Assembly (NCBI RefSeq): GCF_963662255.1
Contig: NC_085046.1
Coordinates: 100,333,324-100,397,323 of the forward strand
DNA: 64,000 bases
From: Cinclus cinclus
Lineage: Eukaryota > Chordata > Aves > Passeriformes > Cinclidae
Direction: 5' to 3'
Made by a program: the position numbers and the translations under genes. Of this stretch, positions 1-13,532 are shown in pieces (position 1 is the stretch's first letter; every line of letters starts with the position of its first letter). The notes beneath the pieces were generated by a model that saw nothing but the letters and a program-made list of their open reading frames with translations, did no database searches and had not been told where the DNA came from.

Positions 1-149
1 ACTGTAAAGTGCTTTTAAAAAAAATTACTCCTTTTCTGAAGATTCATTGCACTTGTCTGGAAAGAGTACAGTTTTCTGTAACTTAGGAACAGTTGACATA
101 CACAAGGAAACGTGGTATAATAATAAAGGAGAATTCTGCTTCTCCCAGT

Positions 150-560
150 GTCTGAGGAGAGCAGAAACCCAGAGAGCTGTTCAACTACTGTCATGGCAGG
201 CTGTCTCTCTCCCAGTATTTGTTTTGGGTGGCAGCGGAGGGTCAGGGAGTGAAATATCCGTATTACACTGCTGGAAACTCAGCTCATGTTGACAGTGGAG
301 CAGAGCCCAGCTTCCAGGGGAGGGCATGCGTGTCCCTCGTGGGATGCCAAGGTGGAGCAGGCTGGTCTGGTCCATCCTCAGCAGAGCTGGGCAGCGTGGG
401 CAGCAGGCAGGAATTGTGTGCTGCTACTGGAGTGCCTGGTGCAGCATTTCTGCAGTGGAGCCAAGGTTTGGGTGGTGTCTAGGTTTCAATGGCCCAGTTT
501 TTGAGTGTGGTTCAGCACTCACCTGAAGTGATGCTAATGCAACTGCGCACGGCTGAGCAT
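150..560. other. Locally GC-richer block of unknown role
   Basis: This stretch is visibly richer in G and C (CAGCAG, GGTGGAGCAG and GGGCAG words) than its surroundings. Overlapping open frames of 60-90 codons occur in several frames but resemble nothing known. On the minus strand, CTTCAG|GTGAGT at about 526-517 looks like a splice donor. It may be an enhancer, a noncoding-RNA exon or a decayed repeat; I cannot decide. Confidence 0.3.
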
Positions 561-2002
561 TCTCATATAAATGCGGAGAGCTGACCATTACACTGAGAGA
601 TCAAATGTTGCCATGGTGGTTATTATTATTAACATGGTTATTTTAGCCAGTGTTTACAAGGTTGCATCACTTACATGTGGCAAAATGCCCTGAATGTGCT
701 CCAGGGGTTATCCCCAGCAAATGGCCCTGAAACATTTGTAGCAGGATTTTCTGTCATCTATTACACAAACCCCATGGTTGTACGAAATCAGCCAATTTAG
801 TCCTGCTGTAAAGCGTCACTAGCACTTCAGAGGATGCATGCTGATGCTGTGTGTCGTTGCTGTTCTTTCCCAACATCCTTTCTCTTCCTGTTATTTGGTA
901 ACTTCTATGAAAAATTCCTAGTGAATAGTTTTTAATTCAGAGGAATATGTGCTGTAACAAAATCAGACCCCTTTTTTAATGAGGAAATGTTGATATTTGC
1001 CACTGTGGAAATTCTGCACTTTGCCGTGTGGAAAAAAAACATAAAGAAAATACCTAAGCTTTGGTAAGTTCAAACTAAATAGTTTTATTTTTGATTTCTT
1101 GAGCTGTACAGTGGCATTTCATCCTTCTTGCCAAGTGTTGTAAAAGTTCCTTTAGCAATTTGAATTTCAGCCTGAATTTTTTAACACTGGCAATCGAAAA
1201 TAGAATCAGCCTTCCACTTTCGTGAGCTTTGTGAACGTCGCTTCATATTAAATATTTTTAGTATGTTGTAGATTAAGAAAAGGTCTGAATTTGTCTGACT
1301 GGAAAATATCTTAGGCTACTGACTGTACTGGATACAGATGTTTTTTATTACAGTGGTATATGTATCTATAAGTTTGTAGGGCTGGGGTTTTTTTGTTTAC
1401 ACTATATGTCAGTGTTGTAGTTAGAAAGCTGGAGTATAACATCAAATACACATTTTCCCCTTCATTAATAGTTAAATTTTTTTTGAATTCGAATAATCCC
1501 ACAAAATTCACAGAAGTATGATTTTTTTTGACACCTCACTTTATTATACACTAACACATCATGTTGGAATCTGAATTATTTCTTTGTAAACACAGTTATA
1601 ATTTAGTCTTACAGACCAGTAGCAAAGTATTATGTATGATAAAATGGAAAACAGCAAAATATTTAAAAACAAGACTAAATTTTAAAGTGTTTTCATTTTA
1701 TGCTAAGTATATGAAACAGCCAAATGATATTTACATTTTATTCTCATTGTGATATAGTGATAATGCTGTATGAAGCCAAAGCTTTCCTTTTCCAGTGTCC
1801 AAAATATGCCACGCTGGAACTGTAGAAGGAAAAGTGTTTTCTTATAAGTCCAAGTCTACATGACAAAATGGATTTGGTATAGTTTTCCCTCTCAGCATAC
1901 AAGTAAGACTATTAACTGTACTGTGGTTTGAGATAAGGTTGTCTACTTTACCTGTGTTTATGTTACCAAAATATGTTTTTTACTTCTGTATGTACACAAA
2001 TT

Positions 2003-2008
2003 TGTGTG

Positions 2009-2039
<31 letters not shown>

Positions 2040-2063
2040 TATATATATATATATATATATACA
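2003..2063. repeat. TA/AT dinucleotide microsatellite
   Basis: TGTGTG leads into about 11 TA units, an AAATATAAAT interruption, and about 11 more AT units. It is a simple repeat in intronic sequence. Confidence 0.97.
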
Positions 2064-5000
2064 CTGCTAAACTGAAGCATGTCCATTCTTATCTCCATAA
2101 GAAATTCAAAAAAATGCTTTGCTTCTTATTTCATAACAGTATTTTTGAGGTTATCCAAAAGTAAAACAATTCTATATGAGTGAACATGCTTCCACTTCTT
2201 TCATATTAAAAAAGTACTCCTTTTCTCCTTATGTTAAAGTATTTGTATTAAGAACTTGCAGGAATTTTTTTGTTGAGTCTTTCCAGTTTATTCATGCACA
2301 AGAGTAGTGACAATGAGATTATGCTAATTGCAGATTAGACTTTACTTCAGTGGTGTCAATGACTTAGAGGACATTCAGAGATCACATAGCCAAGGGTTTT
2401 CTTCTTGCTTTCCTCACTTGAATCTCCATGAAACACAGATGAAAAATAATTATTTGATTGCTTTTGTTTTTGGAATTACAGGCATAACTCAGATTAGACC
2501 TAAGATCAAGCTATCAGGGACTTTTGAAGACTGAAATTTCTAGTGCCCTTTAACATTCAACAAAAGGTACAAAGGATCACAAGCATCTTTTTGCTCACAC
2601 TCCATGGCAAGGAACTGAAACTACTTTTATAAGTTGTAAAGAGAAAAGGGATATCTTCACCCTTTATATCCACCATAGTCTCCACATATTATGCCTCTTA
2701 GTGATCCCTTTGTTCATTTGGGAGGTTTGTTTCTTTGTTGTTTGTCTTTTTTGTTTTATCTGCAAAGGCCACATCGGTGACCATTTAAAAATCATGAAAC
2801 CATTTTAAAACCGTGAAAACAGCAAGCTGTTCTGCTGCACTTCCTGCTTTGCAGAATGCTAAATCTATACTATGTAAAACATGATAGTACATACATTCAA
2901 ATCAATCATCTTATATACCCTTTCCATATTGTTACTCTCTCTATATGTTGACTTTCTAGTTCCACATCTAGATTTCCTACCACAGGGAAAAGTGCTGCAG
3001 TAGCAACCCTTTCTAAAAAGCAGCTACAAGAAGAGGTGTAAATGGTGCAGCCTTCTATTCCAGTCTCTGGGGATTCTTGCAAGAGATGTCTGAGGTTGTT
3101 GTCCCTCCTTTTGTCCAGGAGGCAATTCTAAATCCTTCTACCAGAAAGGCAGATGTGTGAGAAATCCCAGCTGAATTGCAGTGATGTCTCAGATACCACT
3201 GCAGAGGCCTCTTGGATCCTGAAATGCTGCTTGGACAACAACTGAGCTACATGTGTGCAGAGCATAGATGCCAAAATCAGCTTCAGTGTTGAAGCAGTTT
3301 TACTACATTTGGCTGCTGGGTTCCCATATTTTTTGCTGTACGTGAAAGAATGAAACTACTGATCCTTTTATGTCTACCCCAGTGGACAAAATGCCAGACA
3401 TACAAGATCTAGTTGGACACAAGCATTACTTAGCCAAGATCTTGCAGTGAATGCTCGGTAATTGGTTAGCCTCTGAAAAAACCTTGATAAAATCCCAGAG
3501 GACTGTAGAGAAGAACTCAAGTATTTATCTTAAAAGACTGCATGTACTTTCCTTTGGGTAGTTTTTAATGTGTGGATTAAATAAATTCATCTATGACAAA
3601 CTTGATTAATTATTAGGCAGTCGTTCTTACTGTAAGTTCCAGGTACTAGAATAGATAAACTGTGTTTTGAGATTATTTATTCAGAAGCAAGCAGATAAAA
3701 CTTACAGTCTTTGAAAGTATCTGATATGACAAGAAAATTTTAAAGGATATTTCCTGTAGCGGAGATACTTGGAATTTCCAGATAAATATCACATGTTTAA
3801 AAGGGTATGCATCTGGTAACCTTTATACATTCAGTTGCATCTCTGAGGAAAAAAAAAAAATGATCCCTTTAGTCAATGAATGCACTGGTTTCCTTTTACC
3901 CCACCGGTATTCTTGTGGGACAAGTGAATATAACAGTAAATTTTAAAAGAAAAGTAATCACATGTAGTATAAAACACTGGTCACTGAGCTGACATTGGCC
4001 CCTAGGAATGCAATCGAGAGCTTGTGATATATGGATCTGTGGAAACATTACTTCAGAGCCTCAGCAGATGCTGAGAAAATAGATGTGAACATAAAGGAAT
4101 GAAATAGAGAGTGAATAGATCTTTCTACTGCTGTATAAAGCCATAAGGTTTCTGTGTTTTGTAATGGTAGTGGTGCCCTATCCCAAAGGGACTGTAGCAG
4201 AACTGGGAAAGAATTCAGAGATGGTTGACAGGGTAAAAGTACGTGCAGCAATGTCTGAGGAACAGCTGAGTATGATGGGGATCTAGCTGAGAAAAAATGC
4301 ACATGGAAGACTTTATGATTGAGAGATACAAATTTATGGGTGATGGGGAAAGGATGGATAGTGACCAGTTTCTCTTTTTCTCATAATGTGAGAACTGGGA
4401 AGTAAAAGGAAGTTCTTCATACAGCGAGCCAGTGACCTGTGGCAAAACACGCATGGTGTGTGCTGGAAATTCACATGACTGCGAAAGGTACTGGGGAAGT
4501 TCACAAGGGAGGTGTTTACTGAACAGATCTGGTTCAAGCAGTCTGAAAAAGATTAGAGACTTGGAGGGAGTATTAATCTTCTTGTATGATGCTTACCCGG
4601 GACAACTATTTACACTGCTGCTGATTACTGGTGATAATGGACTTTTGGTTTGTACAGGTGTAAATGCAGATGTTCTTAACTTCTTTTATGTTCACAGTTT
4701 CTAGTGTTTTCACAGTGGGCTGTAGGTTGATGGATATTTCAGACTATTAGTTCCACACCTGGCTTGGTTTTTCCCATTGTGGCATGTCGCTCTTTTTATT
4801 TTCCTTTTCATGAGTTTTAGTTTTCTCAGAAACTGAATTTTTTCTACCTGCTTAAAAATAATTATGAAAATTTTGAGGTAAATGTTCTCTCTTTTGTTCT
4901 AGGGTTTGTTAAATCCATATAATTAAAAAAAGTCAATAAATTTCTTTGTCCAAGTTTTGCCTGTTAATGTGCAACTCCTTATCTTCCCTTTCCTCCCTTC

Positions 5001-5809
5001 TTAGTATTAACCATTCATTTTGTTCACAGAAGCAACTTAAGATTTCAAAGTGTCATTGCCTGGTATGGATACTATCTTTTATCCTGTAAGTGTCTGGACA
5101 GTTGCCACCAAATGCCTTGCCTATGGTGCCAACCATTGTAAGAGGGAAGAGCATCACTGTTCATTCATTACCCAACTATACATTTATCTGAAAGTCAGTT
5201 TGCAAGCATGGGCTCGACTTACTGTAATGTTGGCCACTTTTTTCCATTATGAGAAACAGAGTTGTAGGGTAAAATTGGACTATTTGATTCCCTCTGCAGT
5301 CATTGTCCAAAACCCACAACTATATGTTACTTTCATTTGGAAACATGATGGTTCATTTATGATCCTGAGCTGTAGCCTTGTAAGGAAATTCATAGGTAAC
5401 ATTTTCAAGTTGAAAATAGTGCATTACTTCTGAAAAATTCCTTTGTCTGATCTACCTAGACCCCAACAGACAAAATTACTGCTATGTTTTTACACACAGA
5501 AATATTAAGGGAGGAGAACTGTTGTGTATGCATACATGGAATTGATATAATAGTTATAATACAGATCTAGCTGTTGTTCTCTGCCTGTTTTGCAGGATGT
5601 TCCAGTCAATGGCTTTCGTATACCTTTTGAAAGAAAACACTAGTGGTGTCACTTGGCAGTTCAGTGTTTCACTGAGCCTCACTCTTCCTTAGTATAAGCC
5701 TTTTGTGAAACATTGAGCAATGCTGTGATTTCTTCTCATGAAGAAATGTACTATTTCTGTAAGCACAGTTGAGTTCTAGATTACATATTTATATATGTAT
5801 ATAGACCAC

Positions 5810-6200
5810 TCTCATGGTTTAACCCTGGCAGGCAGCTAAGCCCCACCCAGCCACTCACTCACTTCCCCACAGTGGCACGGGGGAAAAAGAAGAGTAAAAG
5901 TGAGAAAACTTGTGGGTTGAGATAGTTTCAAAGTAAAGCAAAAGCAATGTGCACAAGCAAAGCAAAACAAGGAATTCATTCGGATGGGCAGGCCAGTGTT
6001 CAGTCGCCTTCAGGAAAGCAGGGTTCCATCAACTGTGACTTTGGCAGAAACACTAACTCCAAACTCTTCATCCCTCTTCCCCCAGCTCTGTATGTTGAGC
6101 ATGACACCATACACTGTGGATAGCCACTTTGGTCAGCTCAGGTCAGCTGTCATGGCTGTCCCCCCCTCCAGCTTCTTGTGTACCCCCACACTTCTTGAAA
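5810..6200 (-). mobile_element. Truncated solo-type LTR of an avian endogenous retrovirus
   Basis: Recognised from memory of LTRs common in neoavian genomes. It reads on the + strand from a TGGTTTAACCCTGGCAGGCAG-like end, through GTGAGAAAAC, AAGCAAAGCAAAACAAGG and AATTCATTC, to GTCAGCTGTCATGGCTGT and CTTCTTGTG. The second LTR at 22.3 kb shares the two ends of this order. The promoter and polyadenylation signals of this family lie on the opposite strand, so the element is antisense to PIEZO2. About the outer third (the 5' end of the LTR, at the high-coordinate side) is missing beyond about 6200. No internal retroviral coding region flanks it. The family name (ERVL- or ERVK-like) cannot be settled by eye. 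Confidence 0.8.
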
Positions 6201-9200
6201 CTGGACTGAAAAATAAATCAGAAATTACCATCATCCAAAGCTGATACATCCCAAGATGACGATTCTGCTATTCCCATGGTAGAACATTTCCTGTAAAACC
6301 TTTGGCAAAAGATTGTTCCTCTGAAATGCTCACCAGAAGTTTATTAAAAGCTAAGTTTCCTGAAATATCTAAAATATCCTTCTAAACATTTTTTCTGGTT
6401 TCCATAAAAATTTCCAAGGTCTTGTAGGCCTTACCATTTTCTATTGGAACCACCTGGACGTTCCTGTGCATGTAGTCCTTACCTGATTGTCTAATTATCA
6501 GCTGTGTTTTAGTTTTTACCAATTTGCCAACTGTGTGAGTCAGACTTATTGGTCTGTGGTTCTGTTACTTCCTGCTACCTCTTTCTCTACAGAATATACA
6601 ACAATACACAATATACAAAAGAGTAAGACTCTTAGGATGTTTGTATTTTAATTTTCTTAGAAAAACACCCAATTTTGGTGAAAGGAAAAAAATATATGGA
6701 AAGGAGAACATGTTTATGGAAAGCTATCAGGTTTTCTTCCATTTGCCCACTGGAACAAGCATTTTTAAAGTAATTTTAGTATTTTCAGAGAGAAGAGTCA
6801 TTGCCCAGGTGGCATACAGGCATCTCAGAATGTTCTCAAACACCAGGAAACTTTTAGAACCAAATCTCTTACACAAGTAATTTGCTTTTCCATCTTTCTG
6901 CTTCCCTGAAGCATCTGTGATAAAGGGAGGGAATGATGCTATACTGTTGCATAGGTTACTTCAGCTCTGTTGAAGCTCTATGTTGACAAGAGGGCTTAAA
7001 AGGCAAAGTTGACGTTGAAATGCCAATACATTTTGAGTCAGGGGTTCTTCAACTGGATCATGAGCTGAATTCCATTGTACTAGTGATACTGACGTTAAGC
7101 TCTTTGCAAAACCTCTTTCTGAGATGAAGGAGCCTCTATAGCTTCTGGGAGGAGTTCCGCCAAAGGTGGAAATTCATACCACTACTTCCACTCCCTTGTA
7201 AAAACATCATGGCGTAGGGTTTGGTTTGCCATAATTGTATCAGCCCTATTTACATATTTTGCTAGGCTTCCTCTCTCTCTGCCCTGCATCACATTTGTTT
7301 ACTGTTTATGAACTTATGTGGGAAGGTATTCAAGAGAGGAATTTATTCGCCTCCTAGTAAGTACAGATTTTTTGAAAATGTAGTTCACCTCTGTAGCACG
7401 TGCTCTGCTGCCATCTCCAATTACTTGGTAGTTGTTTGGATTCTGTTGAAGGAACTCAGTACTGGATAATTACCTGCTCTTTATGACAGTGATAGAGGAG
7501 GGAAGAAACTAAGTTGCAAGCACTGCTTCTAGCAGACAGTAATGACTAAATTAATTTGAATTAAAACTAAATATTATCTGGTAGTGGTGAACATTGAGAG
7601 GCTTTTCCTCAAGGAGAGAAACTGGAACTCTGAAAAGTCTCAAATCCTGTTGTGAAAGAGCAGCTATGACTTAAAATTTCTCAGTTCATATTCAGTAATA
7701 CCTGAGATCATGTTTATTTCCTGCATTTAGTTTGGTACAGCCACCTGTCAAATTATGAACTAGACATCAAGTAGCTGTTATTTGCTTTGAAAGCTTATGA
7801 GTATCATCTGGAAAAAAAAATGAATGGTCAAGTTCTGAGTCTTGTCTGACAAAATATTTTGTTAACCGAGTGGGTAAATTGCCTGTGTAAACTTGCAACT
7901 CAGAGATTATGAGTAGCTTGAATGATGGTATTGTGTATTGATGCAGAGGATACTGCTCAGTTCTAGTAGTATTCTCAGTATGAAAACTTCTAGGAAAATC
8001 AGGAAATCCTGCAAGAAGTTAGAGTAAGGAGACATTTATTATGATATGCAGTACTTATATGTTTTCATTCCTAAATATTATTTTTTATAAGTGCACAAAG
8101 CATTTTTGACTGTGTTTACCCAAGCCTGGTTGGCACTCCTGCAAAGTGTCTATCTCTAGAATAACTCTTTTTTTCCTTCTTAGAGCTCTGTAGTATTTTT
8201 AAAAGAGAGAGAAGTAGAAAGAAAAATGTAAGGAAACAGGTAAGTGTATGAATAGTACAACTGAACCTGAATTTTGTGTGCAAATACACAGCCTGGAAAA
8301 ATGTATCTTATTTTACTTTTAAAACTAATGTAAAATTTTCAGGCAATTACATAGCATGTGATAAACTATTGCAAATTCATGTGGCTCTATCAGCTATGCA
8401 ATATTCCAGTTTGAAAAGCAGATTAATACATGGTACTACAAAGAGCTGTTTGAAATTAAGGAATCATGGCTTTTTTGTAAATTTATTAGAAAATTTTTCT
8501 GTTGGTCACAGTTGTAGATTGTGACATTTGGCTGCACATGGCAATAAGGGACACTCAGGAAAGCCTGAACAAAACTGTTCAAACATTGCAAAGCTTTTGC
8601 TGAAAATTCTGAATCTAGAACTTGTAGTTATATGGTCTGGATTTCAGTGTGGCTGCTTGAACACACACATTTAAACATAGCTAAAATAATTGCATATAAT
8701 CTTTAGCTCTTGTTTGTGGATACACATTTTGAGGTTTGGGCTGGATAGGTACAGAATAGACAATGGCATTAGTTAGTTGCTCGCTATTTTTGTCTTGCCA
8801 AAGTGTGTTTGTATTTTTGCAGTGCTGATGTCTGCCCACTTTTAAGGCTTTGATAAGCTGGCATCCTCTGGGTAGAAGATGATGTTGAAATATATAAGAT
8901 ACTCTTTGCGGGGGGGGAAGGGAAATATTAATGCATTTTCTATTAAGCTAAATATAGATGTACTGCTAACTGCACAGTGCAAGGATGGCAGCACTTTCAG
9001 TAGCACTTTTTCAATCACTAAAATAATTCCTGGAAGCTTCAGAATGATTTAATCATTATCTACTTAAGATGTTCATGTAAGACTTAGTGAACAGGAGCTG
9101 ATATGGAGATGCTTTACTTGGTGGATCAATGACTTGACATTGCACAATACAATTGCACAGTGTACAAGGCACACCATTATCAAATTTTATTCTTAGAATA

Positions 9201-10874
9201 GTCCTTCCAAACAATTGCCTTCCTCCATCCATTGTTGATAGCTTTATCCCATTGTTTCAGCAGCACTCAAGAGGCCAAACCTCTGAGCACAGTTGCATTG
9301 TGCATGCAGAAATATGGTGGATATTTTACATCTGGGAAACATTGTTTAATAATAGGTGTAACTGCCACTGACAAACATTTAGCATTGTTCTTACAGAACC
9401 TGAAACTGGAAGGTGTTCTCTGTCTTCACATCCAAAAGTGCACAGAGTTGAAAACAGTGAGATTATGCCTACCTGTAAGGAGAACTAGAAAAAATTAGTC
9501 ACTGGAGACATCTGAAAGGATTTGGCTTCCACTGGCTTGTAAGCTGTGAGCTTTAAGGCTGGGTATTGATACCCTAAGAGTGAAGCAGTCAGCCTTATTT
9601 TATGAACCTTTAATGCAGCAATGAGAGCCCTTGTCCCTGCCCACGTGCTCAAAGATGGGCATGTGTTTAATTGCTTTCCAGGACCCGGCTAAATTGCTTT
9701 GTGCCTTGCAAATGTAACCCTGTAGCCAGGAAATCTCAGCTGAGTTTAGAACTCATAATTGAACTCTTTTTTCATCTTCCATGGTCGTCAGGAGGTGTCC
9801 TGCTGTGTTAAGAGGCAATTAGTGTACAATAGTAGCAGTGAATTCAGGAGAGGGAACTGGCCCCCATCCTTCAGTGTTGCTGAATGCCCATACTGAAATA
9901 CAAAGTTTTCCTGTCAAATGGAGGATGGATATCTCAGTGCTTGTTTCATTCTTGTAAACTTATCCTGGTGTGTAAATTTAAAAGCTATGTTTGATGCTTC
10001 TAGTATCTGATGTTCATGCTGAACTCAGTAGTGATGACATTTTCCTCATGATTGTCTGGAACCAACTGTATTTTTATTGCCTCTGAACCTTTGGCAGAAA
10101 CCAGCTTCAAATCAGAATTATTCCTTGCATTTATGTCTATAAGGTAATTGTGGTATCTTGAGGCACTTAAACCAGAGCTGGCCAAGGGTGGGATTTCTTT
10201 TATACAGGAAATTATGATGTTTTGATTTTTTTTTCTTTCTTGCAGATCATATGACTCCAAAACTTCCAGATTTTCCCAAAAGACATGTACTGTGAATTAA
10301 ATGTTTTCTTAATTTCCCACCCCCAGCTGCCCCAAACTACAGTTCAGATGATGTTGACAGATTCCTGTTTGGAACAATGGAGCAGGAGATTTAAGTCTCT
10401 GGACCCTGGTTCCAGCTGGGCTCTGAGGTGATGCTAGGTGTCCTGATGGAATTCAAGAAGTTAAGATTTTCAGTTTCTAGCTGAAACAAATTCTTTGGGA
10501 CTGAGTCTGTGTGTGCTGCAGAAGTTTGAGCTCTTTAGTTTTATGTTTGTCACATACTGATGAAGAAAGTCACTTACTTTATGAAAAAAAAAAATCCAGA
10601 GTGGCTGTAATAGAGTATCTTTATTAGGCGAAGTGTCACTAGTTCAGGAGATAAATGCACATTAATATTTATCACTCACTGTGTACTATCACAAATTATT
10701 ATATGAAAAATTACTTTTGCTTTGGTATTTCATCTGCTGTGATCTGAATTGTTAGCAGTATTATTCACTTTCTTAGAGATTCAACCAATTCTTTGTCATG
10801 CCCCATAAATAGATCAGAATGAGAAAAAAAAGAGGCAGTGTGATCAGAACGAAAATGCACCTTGCAGGCCACTG

Positions 10875-10937
10875 CCATATGATACGATGTCATATGATAT
10901 AAATAATGTATCATATAATATATCAATCATATAATAT
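10875..10937. repeat. AT-rich cluster of short palindromes and direct repeats
   Basis: CATATGATA words alternate with ATCATATAATAT, which occurs twice (10910-10921 and 10926-10937). It looks like a small hairpin-prone patch grown by local copying. Confidence 0.8.
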
Positions 10938-12183
10938 CCTTTGTAATTGCCTAAAGCTCATGGCCATTTAAGAGCTTATATATGTGATTTTCAAGCAGGT
11001 CTCAGCAGCAATTGGCCATTCAGTTATTCCATGTCCCATTAGCACATCCTTGTGGTAGAAGCTCAAATGAAGTTCCAGGTACACAAAAAAAACTCTGACA
11101 TACTCCTACTCCTCCTGTTTTAGGGAAAAGGATAGCAAAAAAGATCAGAGGACTACCTGTCTAGACATGAATGTACAAGAATTTTTCATTGTTGTTGGAA
11201 ACAATGTGGGTAGCACGCTCCAACTTTGGGTACAGTCACAGTGTCAAGAGGTGCACGTGTGTGTTGGAGGCAGCAGTGCAATTAGAGCACATTCAAGTAG
11301 TTGCACTGAGGTTACATGCCAGTGGCTGGGGGAGACATGCCGTTACTAATCCAGCTCTTGGCTGGATTACCTTTGAAAAATAAGAAATTGATTCCTCTTC
11401 CATGTGTGAAAAGCTTTTGGCCCTCTCAAGTCCAGTTTAATGTTGCATCTGGGCTGAAGAGAAAGAGGGTAATGAAGCCTTCACATCCTGTCTGGCTTCC
11501 TTCAGGCTTGATCAGAGGGGAGAAAGCCCTTTGCCAGGAGCTTTCTGGAGGGATAAAGAGACTGGAGCAACCTCCCCATGTGTTTCTGAGACTTGCTAGG
11601 GTACATTTATAGAGCTACATGCCCGGTTTTGGTCCCACTGGGTGCCATTAGAAATGACACCTGCAGTGACAGCTAAAAGCAAACCCACTTTTCTCAGTCC
11701 TTCAGCCCAGTTCTGAGACAAACGCTCTCTCTCCTTTCTATCCTCCATAGTTTTCAGACCTTGTTGGTGGAGTGAAATCAGAACCCAGTGCTCAAGCTCC
11801 AGACTGAGGTGTTTTGCCATGAGATTTTTCTTGTTTGTCTTGATGGACATACAGAAGTCTATACATTTAGGACAGAAATGAAGGAATTGATATTGTGAAT
11901 TCTGGTATCAGCTGGGACAATGTTCTCTTGCACACCTGTTCTATCCACAAACCTTTCTGAACAATATATGTCTCCTTCTCTGGGATATTCGGCTTCCATT
12001 CATGTCCCCAAGGATTTTTACATTAGGACAATTGAGTAGTTGAAGTATATTTTAGAAAAGGAATTGTAACATTGTATATGAATTAGAATAAAAAAAATCC
12101 AAGGATAAAAAAAAAATCTTTCTTCCTCACTGTAAGAAGCTCTGTTTATTTTAGCTGTTTCTTTTCTCACCATCTCAGTTCTG

Positions 12184-12208
12184 TATGCATATAGTTATGC
12201 ATATAGTT
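12184..12208. repeat. Short tandem duplication
   Basis: ATGCATATAGTT occurs twice in direct succession near 12184-12208. It is a small local duplication in unique intronic sequence. Confidence 0.85.
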
Positions 12209-13205
12209 AATTTTTCCTTCGTGCCATTTAGAACCGTTTCCAGTAGAAAGAGAAAAATGTAAGTAAAAATACAGTTAAGTGGGTTTACCCAAACCCCCTA
12301 TGAATTGAAACTCATCCCTTTTCCAAACCTGTCACTTCTTCTTCCTTGACATAAACTATGTATTCAGTAATTCACTTATTTTAGCACTGCCATTTCTCCC
12401 AAGTTGTTGATGTAGCTCCAAACTTTTGAAATCCAGGTCATAATATTTCTTACTTTTCTCCAAATACTTTTAGTTTCTAGTTTCTGCTGGCACAGATGAA
12501 TGTGGTGCAAGCAAAGTCCTCCTTCTCAGTAGAATATGATGGTGGCCCTGTCCCACTGATCTCCATGAAGGGAGGAATGCTGTAACCTACTCTGAACATA
12601 CTTGGCTGCCTTCCAGCTGTGTGTTTATTCTGCCATCTTTACCAGTACACTGAGAAACTATTTATTATCCTGAGTGTCAATAGTACTTTAAATTTTTTCC
12701 TGGCTTTTTGCAGGAGGAGGGTTTTTCTCAACATTTCAGCATTCAAAGAAATATATTTTCAGCTTTTCTACAAATATTAAAAGGATGACAGCTGTAAAAG
12801 AGTGCTTTTAAAGAAATGGTTTGTTCAATTTGAATTCAAAGATGTTTGTTTTCAGGCCTGTAAGAAGTGAAGTCTAAAACTGAGATACACTTTGGAGTGA
12901 TACTGAAACACTGAAAGATAGACCTAATAGTCTGGGCATTGAATGTGCATTGACTAATTGTATTGCATTTTTTTCTCCTTTGGATAGTGACTCATTTGGA
13001 TACCATTCTATTAAAAAATTTCAAACCCACTTCCACATGAAAAATGCGTTGTTTGATACCTATTAACTCCCAAGCACTGAGAAGAGTTTGTGACTTAGAG
13101 CTTCATAAATCACCAGACTGTCTTTGAAATCTGTACATTAGGACATATGTTTAAAGTACACAAAATTTGTATTGTCAAACTGTTTTTCTCCGGCTTTGAG
13201 ATAGG

Positions 13206-13223
13206 TTTTTTTTTTTTTTTTTT
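13206..13223 (+). repeat. Poly(T) tract, T18
   Basis: Eighteen consecutive T on the PIEZO2 sense strand, about 1.8 kb upstream of the first recognised exon, followed by AG. No transposon body is attached on either side. Confidence 0.97.
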
Positions 13224-13514
13224 AGTTTTATTTAGTTGTATTCTGATGGTGCGGTGCTCATAATATCATGAGCATGGGATCTGGTAATGAAGAAGCAAAG
13301 CATCAAATAGTGAGGCTTGGAAAGAAATTGTAAAATACAGCAGTCCTTGGATTACATATGACATCACATCGAACAAATTGTTTAATAATATGTTCATTTA
13401 ATGTCATATGTTCGTTCTTCCAAAGCTTTTGAAAATATTACCTATTTTATTGTTTCTGCTGTTACAGTGCTTAGAAGTTGTTGTCCTAAGACAGGACACC
13501 AGGCCAGCTTCTGC

Positions 13515-13532
13515 AGAAGAAGAAGAAGAAGA
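13515..13532. repeat. Short GAA/AGA trinucleotide array
   Basis: About six AGA/GAA units within otherwise unique sequence. A short open frame reads through it as an Arg run, which I regard as accidental. Confidence 0.9.

Noticed and set aside
5050..5433. 127-codon open frame on the + strand
   Set aside because: It lies within an intron, resembles no family I know and has no splice or promoter signals. A chance open frame is the simplest reading.
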